In this document: in pieces, positions 1 to 11,441 of the stretch
Position numbering within the stretch: position 1 is the first letter of the stretch
How the letters are laid out: each line of letters begins with the position of its first letter
Assembly: GCA_033398695.1 (NCBI GenBank)
Contig: CM065819.1
Coordinates: 3,831,501-3,895,500 of the forward strand
DNA length: 64,000 nucleotides
From: Orobanche coerulescens
Lineage: Eukaryota; Streptophyta; Magnoliopsida; Lamiales; Orobanchaceae
Direction: 5' to 3'
The notes under the pieces: model-generated
Seen by the model: the letters and a program-made list of their open reading frames with translations, nothing else
What the model was told of the DNA's origin: nothing
Database searches by the model: none
Program-made: the position numbers and the translations under genes

Positions 1-272
1 ATGATTTCCGGATTATAACATGGGAGTGTATAATTCCGATAAAATTAGTGGGAGCCGAGACAAGAATTATACAAGCCCTTAAATTCTATACTCGGTCATA
101 ATTAAACAAGTCACTAATTTAATCTTGTCTAAATCTTTGCAGAAAATGAAACCGAATCTCTCTAAAAATAGCTAAAAACCCACTTGCAATACTACTTGAA
201 AAGAATCTCCTAACTGGCCCCAACTTTGTTGACTGGTTGCGGAATATCAGAATCCTTCACTCGGAGCTGGTA
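1..272. other. unassigned left edge
   Basis: Reverse transcriptase similarity of the neighbouring gypsy remnant stops near 275. Left of it the DNA is AT-rich and I recognise no coding or repeat signature. It may be an insertion or deletion junction inside the gypsy element, whose remaining pol would otherwise be expected here. Confidence 0.4.
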
Positions 273-692
273 CTACCCCAATCTCAAATCAATATTTGAA
301 AACACGGTTGCCCCTTGCAATTGGTCAAACAAGTCATCAATCCTCGGGAGCGGATACTTATTTTTGATAATCTCTTTGTTTAACTCTCGATAGTCGATAC
401 ACAGACGAAGTGACCCATCATTCTTCTTTACAAACAAGACCGGTGCGCCCCAAGGAGAAGTGCTCAGTCGGATATAACCCATGTATAGAAACTCTCCCAA
501 CTGTTTCTTCAACTGAAGCATCTCGGCAGGTGCCATGCGGTATAGCGTCTTAGAAATCGGTGCTGCACCCGACTCTAAATCAACAATGAACTAAACCTCA
601 CGGTCCGGTGGCAAACCTGGTAACTCATCTAGAAAGATGTTAGGATACTCACTCACTACCGGAATAGACGAGATCTCAACTCCCCCTTCTTC
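273..692 (-). pseudogene. gypsy reverse transcriptase, N-terminal fragment (element E1)
   Basis: The frame at 273-536 reads the start of a Ty3/gypsy reverse transcriptase: the segment [10 protein letters not shown], then [12 protein letters not shown] and [13 protein letters not shown]. It corresponds to fingers and early palm of RT. The catalytic FIDD box and everything after it are absent, because similarity ends at about 275. The 537-692 stretch joins it to the protease and contains an in-frame stop. It is a dead fragment of the same minus-strand element as the gag and protease to its right. Confidence 0.85.
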
Positions 693-1442
693 CTATCTCA
701 AATCATAACACCAGTAGCCATTGCAACCCCCTCGAAAGAGTTTCACTGCTTTCATGGCGCTGATTAGGAATTTCTGACTACTCCGCTTATGCCCCACAAA
801 AGAATGCTCGGTACCGTTAGAGGCTAACATCGAAATGGCTCTCGCTCTATAATTCATGATCGCCCCATGTCGGTCTAGCCAATCCTCACCAAGAATCAAA
901 TCCTCATCCTTAATATCTACCGCAATCAGATTAGAAGGCCAATCCCTCCCCGCGATACGCATAGGAAAATCTCTAATATCACGATCCCCCACAATGCTAT
1001 CCCCACTAGGCAGTTTAACAACAAATAGTTCACAAACAACTAGGCAATCAACATGCAGACGAGGCACACAATCCAGTGATATGAAAGAATATGTAGCACC
1101 AGAATCGAATAACACGGAAATAGGATGGTCAATGATGTGAACGGTACCTGTAGCCACCTTCACGTCAGGATCTCCTGCTCGTCTCATCTCATATACACGG
1201 GTCGGAACAGACCCCGCACTAGAAGCTCCCCCTCTAGAAGGCTACCCACGACCTCGACCTCTACCAAAACTCTGCTGAGGCTGCGAAGCTATCGGTGCCT
1301 GATTCACGCTTGGTTCTCCCACAGCCCGGGCTGACACCTGAGTAACTGGTGCCCGACCCGCATCTATAAAATACTTAGCACGATGCCCCATCTGACCGCA
1401 GGTAAGACACTGAATCGGAGACCTATCACATTCACTCATCAA
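693..1442 (-). pseudogene. gypsy zinc knuckle and aspartic protease (E1)
   Basis: From right to left on the minus strand: a Cys-rich gag tail at 1242-1442 and a retropepsin-like protease at 693-1187. The protease has the active-site motif LFDSGAT followed by SFIS, and the downstream signature DLILGEDWLDRHGA. The knuckle reads CLTCGQMGHRAKYF, so the last Cys expected in a CX2CX4HX4C finger is missing. Knuckle and protease lie in different frames and a stop follows the protease, so the polyprotein is not expressible. The protease would normally process Gag-Pol in the virus-like particle. Confidence 0.85.
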
Positions 1443-2447
1443 GTGTCTGGGACGACCACAGTTAAAGCAGGTAGGACCACGAACAGAAACAGTAGGAGCA
1501 GACTTGTAACCATTTCCTCGCCCAAATGGCGGGGACTGACTCCCGAAGACTCACGAACCAGACTGGGCCTTCTGTTACCCGCCAGACTTACCTCCCAAAA
1601 ACTGACCGGAGGTCTTCTGTTTCTTACCCTCAGTTGCCGTCTCTGCCGCAGAAAATGACATCTCATAAACCATTGCTTTGTTCTAATAATCCTTAAAAGT
1701 TGTGCACCTGAGTCCAGACATGTAGTGACGTACCCTCGGCTTCATCCGCATGTCAAAGTGGCGGATCTTATCTATCTCATCTCGGACCTGATTCCTCACA
1801 TAATGAAGTTGCTGATAGTAGTCCTTGATCGCCTGAAAAATAGGAACATCATGGGGATTAGCCTCAAAGAAGGCTCGGATCCTCCCCTCTTTTACTGGCC
1901 ATGGACAAAATTCGTCCTCCATCAACTCACCGAACTCTCCCCACGTGGCTACCCGGTCACGTTGTTTCACTGCTTGCCACCACGTTGTCGTCTCCTTGGC
2001 GAGGAAATACTGAGTGATCGGCACTTTTCTCTCCTCGGAGCAGTCAGCCGCCTCGAACACCTTCTCCATCTCGAATAACCAATTCTCCCAACCAGAAGGG
2101 TTGAAAGTACCATCAAACTGCGGAGGACGCATACGAATCACGTCCTGAAGTAACTTATCGGTGCCGGAACCAGTAGGCGGAAGCGGGTTAGCATTAGCTT
2201 GGCCGACCAGGACTGCCTGAGTGAGTAGCGTCATCTGGTTAGCTACTTGTTGTAGTATATTCGCTACTCCGATATTCTCATGAGCATTGCCGGAGCTAGC
2301 AGGCTGATCCTGCTGGCCCCCGGCACTGGTTGGAACACTGTTCGACAAAGAAGGTGTTGCCGAACCAGCCCCTGAGCTTTCGGACATGGCCGCCCCACCG
2401 GCTGCGCCACGTCCCCTACCGCGTCTGCGACCTCTACCGGAAGGCAT
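1443..2447 (-). pseudogene. gypsy gag (E1)
   Basis: The start at 2447 gives an Arg/Gly-rich N-terminus (GRGRRRGRGRG). A Ser/Gly/Ala-rich linker follows, then the retrotransposon capsid region: PPQFDGTF near residue 110, ENWLFEMEKVF and HFDMRMKPRVRHYMSGL near the end. This Arg/Gly start is shared with the gag genes at 19609 and 55736, placing all three in one chromovirus group. An in-frame stop near 1683 ends the frame at residue 254. The expected gag sequence continues after it, and a frameshift follows at about 1440-1660. Confidence 0.87.
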
Positions 2448-2608
2448 TCTGAAGAAGTTACGGTTAAGTACAATTCAAACGCAAAACACAACACGATAAT
2501 AAGAAAGGAACACTGGCGTACTGAGACGATAGCGTAGCAGTGATACTATTCAAATACGACACCCAATTAGACCCAAATAACCGACAGCCTAGGTATCCAT
2601 AAATCTAA

Positions 2609-2620
2609 TCTCCGATACCA
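2609..2620 (-). other. primer binding site of E1
   Basis: On the minus strand this reads TGGTATCGGAGA, one or two mismatches from the complement of initiator Met-tRNA (TGGTATCAGAGC). It lies five bases inside the LTR end at 2626 and fixes LTR1 as the 5' LTR of the E1 gag. Confidence 0.8.
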
Positions 2621-3989
2621 TATTTTGTAACACCCTCAAGACGTTCGGGGCATATTACAGCACCGTGGACCCCATACTTTGGAGTCCACCAGGCTAACGT
2701 ACCAAACCGACAATCGATAAAAGACAAACATCATCAACATACACAGGAATCCATAATACAAGACAAAAGCCTGAACTCAACAATACCATTCAATATTAAA
2801 TCCACCCCAAAATGGTTACATGACAATAACAAATTCAAAGAAGGGAGTACTCGAGTACTTAAATAAAATGACATAATAAATAAGTTTAAAAAACAAGACA
2901 GCAAACGGACAAACACTGAATAGAATCACTCTTGCCCATCAACCTCGTACAGCCTGCGTGCTCGTTCGTCTCCATGACCTGAACCTGAAATACAAAAGTA
3001 TTTCACCCATTTAAGGGGCTAGCGACAACTGCTAGTGCAAGTACAGTCCATTTGAACTACCATTCTAATCAGATGAAATATGCGCCAAAAATCATTTTAG
3101 AAAAACATTTATATTCCGGAATATTACGGTGCACAAGGACAAAACACATTTCTCCAACAAAATATTTCAAAGTTAACCGTTGGTACGAGATTCACGGCCA
3201 CCGTACCCCACAGAGGCCCGTCAGACCATCCCTGGGTGGTTAACCCTAGTTCGTGATACGCACACTCACTGCAATACGTATCCCCAGAGTCCCCGTCAGA
3301 CCGTCCGTGGGTGAACATACACATACACTTCCACAACATCCACGGAAAGCCATAATCCAAATACCAGAATATGCAAACAAATGTAAAGTACTTGCATTTG
3401 AGACATCTTCGACGAAATGGGAATGAACAATGATTACGAACGTCCCAGAGGAACACGACCGATCCTAAATGAAGGATTAACACAACTCAGTCCTATACGG
3501 TAACAATAATCTAATGGAATACTCCCACAACCCAATTACAAGCTATAACAACCTACGTTCGATCTATACGGGCGAGGGTTTACATAAAACCTCCCCGTAA
3601 CAACAACTCACGGATTAAACACGACGGAAATGGATTGGGTCTGATTCTTTAGATCAGAATCCAAGGAGATAGATTGAGATATAATGCATAACCCAATAAA
3701 AATAATCGATAAGAAATATAACAACGTCACCGAACAATTCTAGTTCTATCTGGACAAATCCCGAAAAACCCCCAAAATGAATAAAGGTAGGATTCTAGAC
3801 GAAAATACCTTGGATTAGGGCGGAAGAGATGGATTAAGATGATGATAAACTTCACTTGGAACCCAACAATTGATCTCACAAAGAATTCCACAGACAAACC
3901 TTGAAGAATCGCTCAAACTCGCTATGGATCGCAGCTCTCGGGCGAGGAAGAAGGAAAGGAGAAAATGATGAAGTGAAGGTCAACTCAGG

Positions 3990-4195
3990 TTTATAAAACC
4001 TGACCCTGCGTTACGTATAACGTACGTTATGCTCATTACGTACGTTACACCCAAGTGTTAGCGTACGTAATGGCTCGGCAGAACAATTTGTCCAAACTGT
4101 TGAAGGTCATAACGTACGTTATCACTGAAGCATAGCGTACATTATAAAGGTGCCGATAGCGCACGCAAGAAAGCATGCATAACGTACGTTATGCA
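3990..4195 (-). promoter_or_regulatory. LTR1 promoter: palindrome cluster and TATA box
   Basis: Several copies of the perfect palindrome TAACGTACGTTA and close variants lie at about 4015-4195. On the minus strand they are immediately upstream of TTTTATAA at 3990-3998. The arrangement is repeated in the LTR1 copy near 12825-13030. Confidence 0.6.
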
Positions 4196-4508
4196 TGCAG
4201 CAGTTCAAAACTGCTGAATGCGTTCTGCTTCCCGGGGCGGTACGAAGTCGAGATATAACACAAGGGCAGAATCCAAAACGTCAATACGGAATATTCACGA
4301 CAACGAAGTTACGTGCTGAAAAAAAATACACTTCCGACTACCGGGGAAACTGAAATACGATGAAGAAGATTAAATTCCCTAAACTTATAGGAAATTACAA
4401 AATGGCCCAAATGTCCGAAAATCATGATACAACACCAGATTCACAAACCGAAACTCACAACATGAGCAACTTAACCATACAAACTCATGTAAACAAAGAA
4501 ACCACAAA

Positions 4509-5372
4509 CACTACCAAAATTGGGGGTTTAGCCGACGACTCTAAGTCGTCGGCTAAAGGTCAAAGTCGTCGGCTAAAAAATCATCGGCCGATATTCGTCG
4601 GCCAAGATTTAGCCGACGACTTTTTTGGTAGTCGTCGGCTAATGATTGAGGTTTAGCCGACGACTTTACAAATGTCGTCGGCTAAAGTCTTTTCAAAAAA
4701 AAAGTAATATACTTTAGCCGACGACTTTGTTAAATGTCGTCGGCTAAAACATTTTTTTTTTTTAAAAAAGTAATATACTTTAGCCGACGACATTTAACAA
4801 AGTCGTTGGCTAAAACATTTTAAAAAAAAATCAGATTTTGGGAATAATTTATAGTCAACACAATACACCAACTAATAAATTAGCGAAAAAATACGTAACA
4901 ATTCAACACAAATACATAACACATATACAATACACCAATTCAACAGGAACAAAAATACACCAATTCAACAGAATACACCAATTAATATCACAACATACCA
5001 ACAATACATCCAATTCAACACAATACACCAATTAATAACACAATACACCAACAATACATCAAACAAATACAATAAATTCATCAAACAAATGAAAACTAAA
5101 TACACAAAAATCTAAAAACTAAATAAAACCTAACCTAATAAACTAAAAAAATAATAATAACTACATGAAAAACAACATAATTACATATAAAATTAATACA
5201 CTAAAAATGCACAAAAAAACGGGTTGCCTGTGCGGAGGTCGGGCGGCGGGAAGACGGTCGAGCGGCGGTGTTCCGGCGGGTGGGTGACGGGCGGTCTGGT
5301 GTCGCCGGGCGGCTGACGGGTGGCTGGGGGAAGAAAAAAAGAAGAAAAGGAAGAAGAAAGAAGAGAAGAGGG

Positions 5373-5413
<41 letters not shown>

Positions 5414-6054
5414 GTTTAGCCGACGACCTAGATCAAGTCGTCGGCTAAAGTATATTATTTTTTTTCGGGAGGGGTTTAGCCGACGACCTAGATCAAGTCG
5501 TCGGCTAAAGTATATTTTTTTTTCGGAAGGGGTTTAGCCGACGACCTAGATCAAGTCGTCGGCTAAAGTATATTATTTTTTTTTTTGAAAAAGTGTTTAG
5601 CCGACGACTTGATCTGGTCGTCAGCTAAACCGTTGCAATATTATTTTTTTTTCCGAAAGGGGTTTAGCCGACGACCCAGATCAAGTCGTCGGCTAAAGTA
5701 TATTATTTTTTTTGAAAAAGTGTTTAGCCGACAACTTGATCTAGGTCGTCGGCTAAACCGTTGCAATATTATTTTTTTCCGAAAGGGGTTTAGCCGACGA
5801 CCCAGATCAAGTCGTCGGCTAGAACGTTTTTTTTTTCGTCGGCTAAACATTATCTAGGTCGTCAGCTAAACCTCTTTACTATAGCCGACGACTATGTTGT
5901 ACTTTAGCCGACGACCTAGATCAAGTCGTCGGCTAAAACTGTTTAGCCGACGGCATCCCGAGTCGCCGGCTAAAGTGCAAAGTTTAGCCGACGACACTTT
6001 AAAGTCGTCGGCCATTTTTTTCGGTTCGTCGGCTAAAGTTCTTTTTTGGTAGTG
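4509..6054. mobile_element. non-autonomous CACTA (En/Spm-type) transposon
   Basis: The ends are CACTACCAAAA at 4509 and its inverted form TTTTTTGGTAGTG ending at 6054. They are flanked by the 3-bp duplication AAA (4506-4508 and 6055-6057). The second copy of this LTR has the uninterrupted site (run of five A at 13339-13343), which proves the insertion and the 3-bp duplication. There is no transposase gene. The body carries at least a dozen inverted pairs of the 13-mer TTTAGCCGACGAC with its complement, so it is full of hairpins. In CACTA elements subterminal repeats of this kind bind the transposase. Open frames here (for example 5585-5857) are products of these repeats, not genes. Confidence 0.93.
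5373..5413. repeat. (TA)n(GA)n microsatellite
   Basis: About 13 TA units followed by GA units, inside the CACTA element between a GC-rich segment (5220-5330) and the main hairpin array. Confidence 0.95.
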
Positions 6055-6266
6055 AAAAAGGAATGAGTTTTACGAGAATCGAACGTACATACGGCAAGAC
6101 ATAACATAAAATGGAATTACGTAAAAATATCTCCGAAACTCGTCCAAATGGAAAAGCTCCAAGAACAAAGTAGATTCAGAACGTCAAAACGGTTACAAAC
6201 GAGTCGATAAAATAGACATACACCAAAAATAGAAACTGCTAAAAATGGAATGATGTGGATATTACA

Positions 6267-6611
6267 TCACACACTTAAACGAACAGAGCAACTAGTTTGT
6301 TCCAGTTAATTATAAGTTGGTGAAAGGGTTGGTGAACCCTTAGCCATGTTCAGGACTATATAAAGCGTGTCTTGTGGTAGCCCTCACGCAAGACTTAATC
6401 ACAAGTAAAGACATATTTGTGTATAGAGAATCAAAAATCTGATTTTGATATTTCTCTCTCTCAAAGTCTTGAAGATTATATTCAAGAGTTGAATAGTCAA
6501 AAGAATCAAGAACATATCTTCATATCTTTGAAGATTGATTCTTTGGCCAAGAAAGTATTTAGAATAATTTTCTAATCTTCATATAATCGTGTAAGTTTGA
6601 TCTTTAATCAC
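6267..6611. other. 345-bp spacer between LTR1 and LTR2
   Basis: It carries a TATATAAAG box near 6357 and a CT-rich leader-like stretch (about 6460-6480), so it may be a fragment of another LTR promoter. The same spacer with the same two junctions recurs at 13551-13897. No gene is seen. Confidence 0.6.
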
Positions 6612-7613
6612 TGTAACGCCCCTAAAACCATCCGGGGATATTACAGCGTCGTGGGGCCCGCACCGGAACCCACAAGGCTAAAACTCATTTTCACAAACGT
6701 TTAAAACACGCCAGAGAGGCAAATACATAATATTTTGCAAATACTCAAGTAGTCTCCAAAATCTGTTTTCCAAATACCGTCATTAAATTTACATTTGAAA
6801 ACAAAAGGCCAAAAATGCTAAAAATTCAACAGTTTCAAAATGTACGTTAAGTCACCACTTATACGTACCAATAAAGTAGTTTGGAAAAGGGTTTAGCGAA
6901 ATAACCTAAATTTATGAAATACCCAAAAATATCATTTTAAAGCTATACACGATTTGGTAAAAATACCGGAAAGTCATTTTGAAATATACACAGGCAGTGG
7001 ATAAAACACAGTTCAAAATATACATTTGCAGCGGAATAAAACAACCAGAAAAGAATACTTGATTCTCCGAAAACATGCCACAGCTAGTATCACCCGGGAA
7101 GCTCATCCCTTCACGACCGCTACTAGCTCGATCTCCGAGTACCTAAAAATAAAGCCCACCACGGGGTCAGCCACAATACTCAACAATGATTTCGATCACA
7201 TCACCATAAATAATTACATACCAATGTAATCACATAGCAAAAATACTACCAATGTAATCTTACCGTCATAACCTTACCAATACATGGCAATCCATAACAA
7301 ATCAATCCTTACCATAATTCACATTTTGCATTCTCAAATGGCAAAATGAAGTCAACTAAAACTCAATCCTTACCATAATTCAAACAATACCAAGAACCCT
7401 CAAAACATCATCATAACTCATAAGTGCGGAAATAATTCATCCTGACCAAATCCTGTCCGTCGGATACACAATCAAATCTCAACCTAGATAAAACCAATAT
7501 CACACAACATATCTGTAGATCAACTACCACAAAACAATGGTAACAAGTCCCGAAACATCGACGTACAGTCCGAATACACATACGATCAATAATAATGATC
7601 AACCAATAGATCA

Positions 7614-7762
7614 ACCGAGAATATCATTGACATGATAACTCCAATACGACCAACAAAGGATCAACGATAACCGAGAATACCCTCAACATGGTAAACTCTT
7701 AACACGATCAATAAAGGATCAACAATAACCGAGAATACCCTCAATAAGGTAAACTCCAAACG
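7614..7762. repeat. imperfect tandem repeat in LTR2
   Basis: About three copies of a roughly 66-bp unit containing ACCGAGAATACCCTCAA and GGTAAACTC. The matching array is at about 14900-15050 in the LTR2 copy. Confidence 0.7.
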
Positions 7763-10141
7763 ATCAACAATAATGGATCTCAAAGAAATAACCCTGACTG
7801 TCGATCATACCACTCGGGCGTATGGTCAAGCAGTCGCAAACCGTCGAACATACCGAACCATAAATGGAGGGTGAACCACCAATCAATATGGCTCAAAGAT
7901 GGACGTCATAGTACGCCCGATCCGGAAATGTGTCCGTGCACATGTCCACCCCGTATACGGAATCCAGGATATACGTGGGACATGTACCTAATTAGCCTCA
8001 CGAACTACGTCTCGTGTGCACGGTCCAATGTGGAAATATCAACACATGACCATAGTGTGCCCAGCTAAAAATCCTACACAATAACCAATCAGTACGCAGA
8101 TATGACTCCAGATATATCACGATGCAACATGATAACAAAACTCAAAGAATCACGTATCCAATAAGGATCAAAAGACTCACCGAAGTGAACAATGACACAC
8201 GGATAATGAAAGATCGACACGACCGACAATATCCAAAACAACCATACTAGGATCACAATCCCCAAAGAATGATCAACGCGATCTACAATCTCAACACAAC
8301 CGTCCTGGGATCATCATCCCTCAACGATCGATCAACAGAATATGAATCTAATTATCCGAAACCTCAACATACAACATATACAACAACTCAACAGAAATAA
8401 TTATCCTCATAACTGAACAATACTTAAATTGCCTCAAGGATGGAGTCGATATCCATTCCATGAACAACATCCCTGAATGGATACACAATTATTCGAATAA
8501 TATAGAGTGAAGTACAGTCCAATAATATCAATAAACCATCATCCCGGCATCAATAGATACGATAAACTATCATCGATATCCGACATTCCATATCACAGTC
8601 TGAAAATAACTCACATCTCTGCCTTTACCAAACACATTTAAATCATATACATTATGATTTAATCCAATCGAATCACAACCTACAAACTATTATCTTCACA
8701 ATTTATATTTATAATATAATTGCTATATGAATTATAGATGAAATGAATTTGAAATCATTCATTATATATTATGAACTGATCAAGTATAAACTTGCCTCGA
8801 TACCGATACAGCGAAGCCGTTACCAATTCCATTGACTTTTTCTACGATCTCCTCAGCCCCGACCAAAAGCAAATCTCCAAACTCTTCAACCTCAACTACA
8901 ACACAACGATCATAATGCACGATCAATTATCACAACCTAATGCAATAATCGAATAACATACATTTAATAATAATCAACAACTGATATAACCAACCAATCA
9001 AACTCAACGGCTCAACAATACCTCGATCATATACCAAACCGAACAATATAACTCAAACAATTACAAACTCATATCCACAATGCAAAGCATAACTCGATAA
9101 TCATAATTAACAATCAATATAACCGATCATCAACCCAACGGTTCCACAACGTCTCGATTAAACACAGTCTGAACAATCCAAATAAATCAGTCACGCATCC
9201 ATAACCATAATACGATATACTGCACTGTCTGTCAACTTAGAGAACGTTAAACACATAACGTAGCGTGCGCTAGTCACCAGTTAGCGTGCGTTAGCCAGTC
9301 AGCTAGCGTGCGCTAATGCTATACAATTGCATGCCTTACGAGTATTGACTAACACCTTGCGACTGCAAATACAATTGAAAGGGAAATCTTATTCCAAGAT
9401 CAATCACAACCTTTCCAATTTCATTCCCATCATCATGATCCATATCTTATCATACAAACTCAATCACTAAAATCAACATAATGTTAGTTTTAATTATCTT
9501 ATCCATATTTATAATCAAAACCATTATAAATCCTTCCTCTTTGATGTGATATATACCAAGAACACCAAGAACACCATGATTCCATAATCATGTTCATGAC
9601 AACCAACATAATTGAAGACATATATCATCATACTCTCCAATATACAATTCACATAACCTCAAGAATCACAACAACAACACCATAACCATCATCATACGAA
9701 GAAAAACATCAATAACAGCATCCAATCCAAAATGAAGGGAGATATTAACCAACATCTCTTGAAGATAAACAACACCATTCATACACAAGAATCATAATTA
9801 ACATCTGAAATCTCTTATCACAATTCCAATAAATCTCATATAACATTATCACGTGATAATCCAACATGCTCCCTCACAAGTAATCATCCTTTAAAAACGA
9901 ACCACTATCAAAGGGATACGAGGATTACCTTGTATAAACGAACCAAGAAGAAGAACAATTGAACTCCATTCCAAGAATCATCAATAACTTCAATAACAAG
10001 GCTTTAATCCATGCTCTCCATCTTAATCTTGTTTAAGAGGATCATCTCTCAGTGTTTCGTAACCTCATGTATCCTCCCAAGGCTCTCTCTATCGAGTGAA
10101 GGGAATAAAATGGCCGAAATGAACAGCATTACTCCATTGCA

Positions 10142-10750
10142 CATATATATTGACTATTATTAGCGTGCGCTAACATCTTCATTTAACATACGTTACATGC
10201 TTTAGCGTGCGCTATCGAGGTCCAGAGGCTACTGCCTTACTTTGTACCATAGTTTACGTACGCAATGCCCATGTAATAAAGTACGCAAATCCTCTGTTTA
10301 GCGTACGCAAGCGTTCGACCATAGCGTGTGCTACTCATAGTTGACTTGCTACAGTCTGCACCTACCCCGAAGATGCCCGTGTCCCCACATGTCGAAAGCA
10401 CCCGCGATAACCGGGATTCCCTCTGACCGATCTGAAAGTAGTGTGCGCTAACCTTAGGATTTAGCGTGATCTAGTACTTCATAGCAAACATCTGTTGACC
10501 TTATCGGAACATGCCTCGAAAGTGGCCTGACAAAGCCAAGATTCCTTTTTGACCGATCTACACTTAGCATGCGCTACTCACTTACGATTAGCGTGCGCTA
10601 AATGCCGATAATAATCAGTCTGGGCCTACCTGTCAGCCACCTTCCGAACCTTATCTAGAATGCCTTACATACGTTAGGGGTCCTCCTTAGCGTTCGTAAT
10701 CCAAATCTCTTAGCGTGCGCTAAGTATACATCGTAGCGTGCGCTAACGTG
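10142..10750 (-). promoter_or_regulatory. LTR2 promoter candidate with TAGCGTGCGCTA motifs
   Basis: Many exact or near copies of TAGCGTGCGCTA (complement TAGCGCACGCTA) lie at about 10160-10745. On the minus strand they precede an AT-rich TATATATA stretch at 10142-10150. Confidence 0.5.
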
Positions 10751-11054
10751 GCTGTACTTAGCCATTTTCAGCTATTCTTGTCCAACATCTTATCATACAG
10801 AATACGAGCATACGGTATACTAAATACATATACTCAATTCAATAACATTCCCATATGATATACCCGATATCAAAATTAAAACAACTTAATACGCGATATC
10901 CTCAAAGGCAGTTGTCGACAGAGTACGGCAATTATACAAATACAACTATCTCAGTCCTCAAATCATTTTATGCATACCGTATAGACACCAAGCTTTCTAG
11001 TATATCTAAGATAAAATAATGCAAAAAAATTATACTGGAAAATCGGATATTACA

Positions 11055-11441
11055 TACTACCCCTCTTAAAATAAGTTTCGTCCTCAAAACTTGCAATCCT
11101 GCCACAAACAACAGATCAACCCAAAATTTCCAAACTCAGCACAAAAGCAATCAATCGTCGCCACAAGTGAATAACCAAAACAGTACTTACAGGTGCGTGA
11201 AGCCGATAATCTCCCGTGATAATAGCACACGACTCCCATACGAAGTCTCAACATAATACCAACACACACCAATATCACAAATAGAATTTTAAAAATATCT
11301 CAAAAATTTTGGGACCTCCAACAATCAGTTTGACTCCAAGGTCAGAAAATCATTTTCAAAAGTCATGCTACTACCGCACCGGTAGAGCCACATAACACAC
11401 ATGCCTGGGTTTCACAAAACCTAAGCTCCGATACCATATTT
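11055..11441 (-). other. 387-bp internal remnant between LTR2 and the LTR1 copy
   Basis: On the minus strand it begins next to LTR1' with a primer site (TGGTATCGGAGC, 11425-11436). It ends next to LTR2 with GACGAAACTT and a purine-rich tract. It therefore has the two ends of a gypsy interior but no coding sequence between them. The flanking LTRs belong to different types (2.1 and 4.4 kb), so it is a deletion or recombination product. Confidence 0.6.

Larger units (their letters stand above)
2626..6266 (-). repeat. LTR1, 5' LTR of gypsy E1, interrupted by a CACTA element
   Basis: On the minus strand it begins TGTAATATCC (6266) and ends GGTGTTACA (2626). Without the CACTA insertion and its 3-bp duplication it is about 2.09 kb. 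A near copy is at 11442-13550. It has a TATA box (3990-3998, minus) downstream of a palindrome cluster. Short open frames inside it, including those with matching copies at about 11.9-12.3 kb, are conserved only because the LTRs are duplicates and show no protein signature. Confidence 0.85.
6612..11054 (-). repeat. LTR2, long gypsy-type LTR
   Basis: On the minus strand it starts TGTAATATCC at 11054 and ends GGCGTTACA at 6612, 4.44 kb in all. To its right lies a polypurine-like tract (11055-11070), so it is placed as a 3' LTR. It is partly duplicated at 13898-17035. No protein signature is seen anywhere in it. It has a palindrome cluster at 10160-10750, a second one at 9240-9330 and an internal tandem repeat at 7614-7760. 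Confidence 0.7.

Noticed and set aside
5585..5857. Open frames on both strands with Arg/Ser-rich proteins
   Set aside because: They consist of translated TTTAGCCGACGAC hairpin repeats of the CACTA element.
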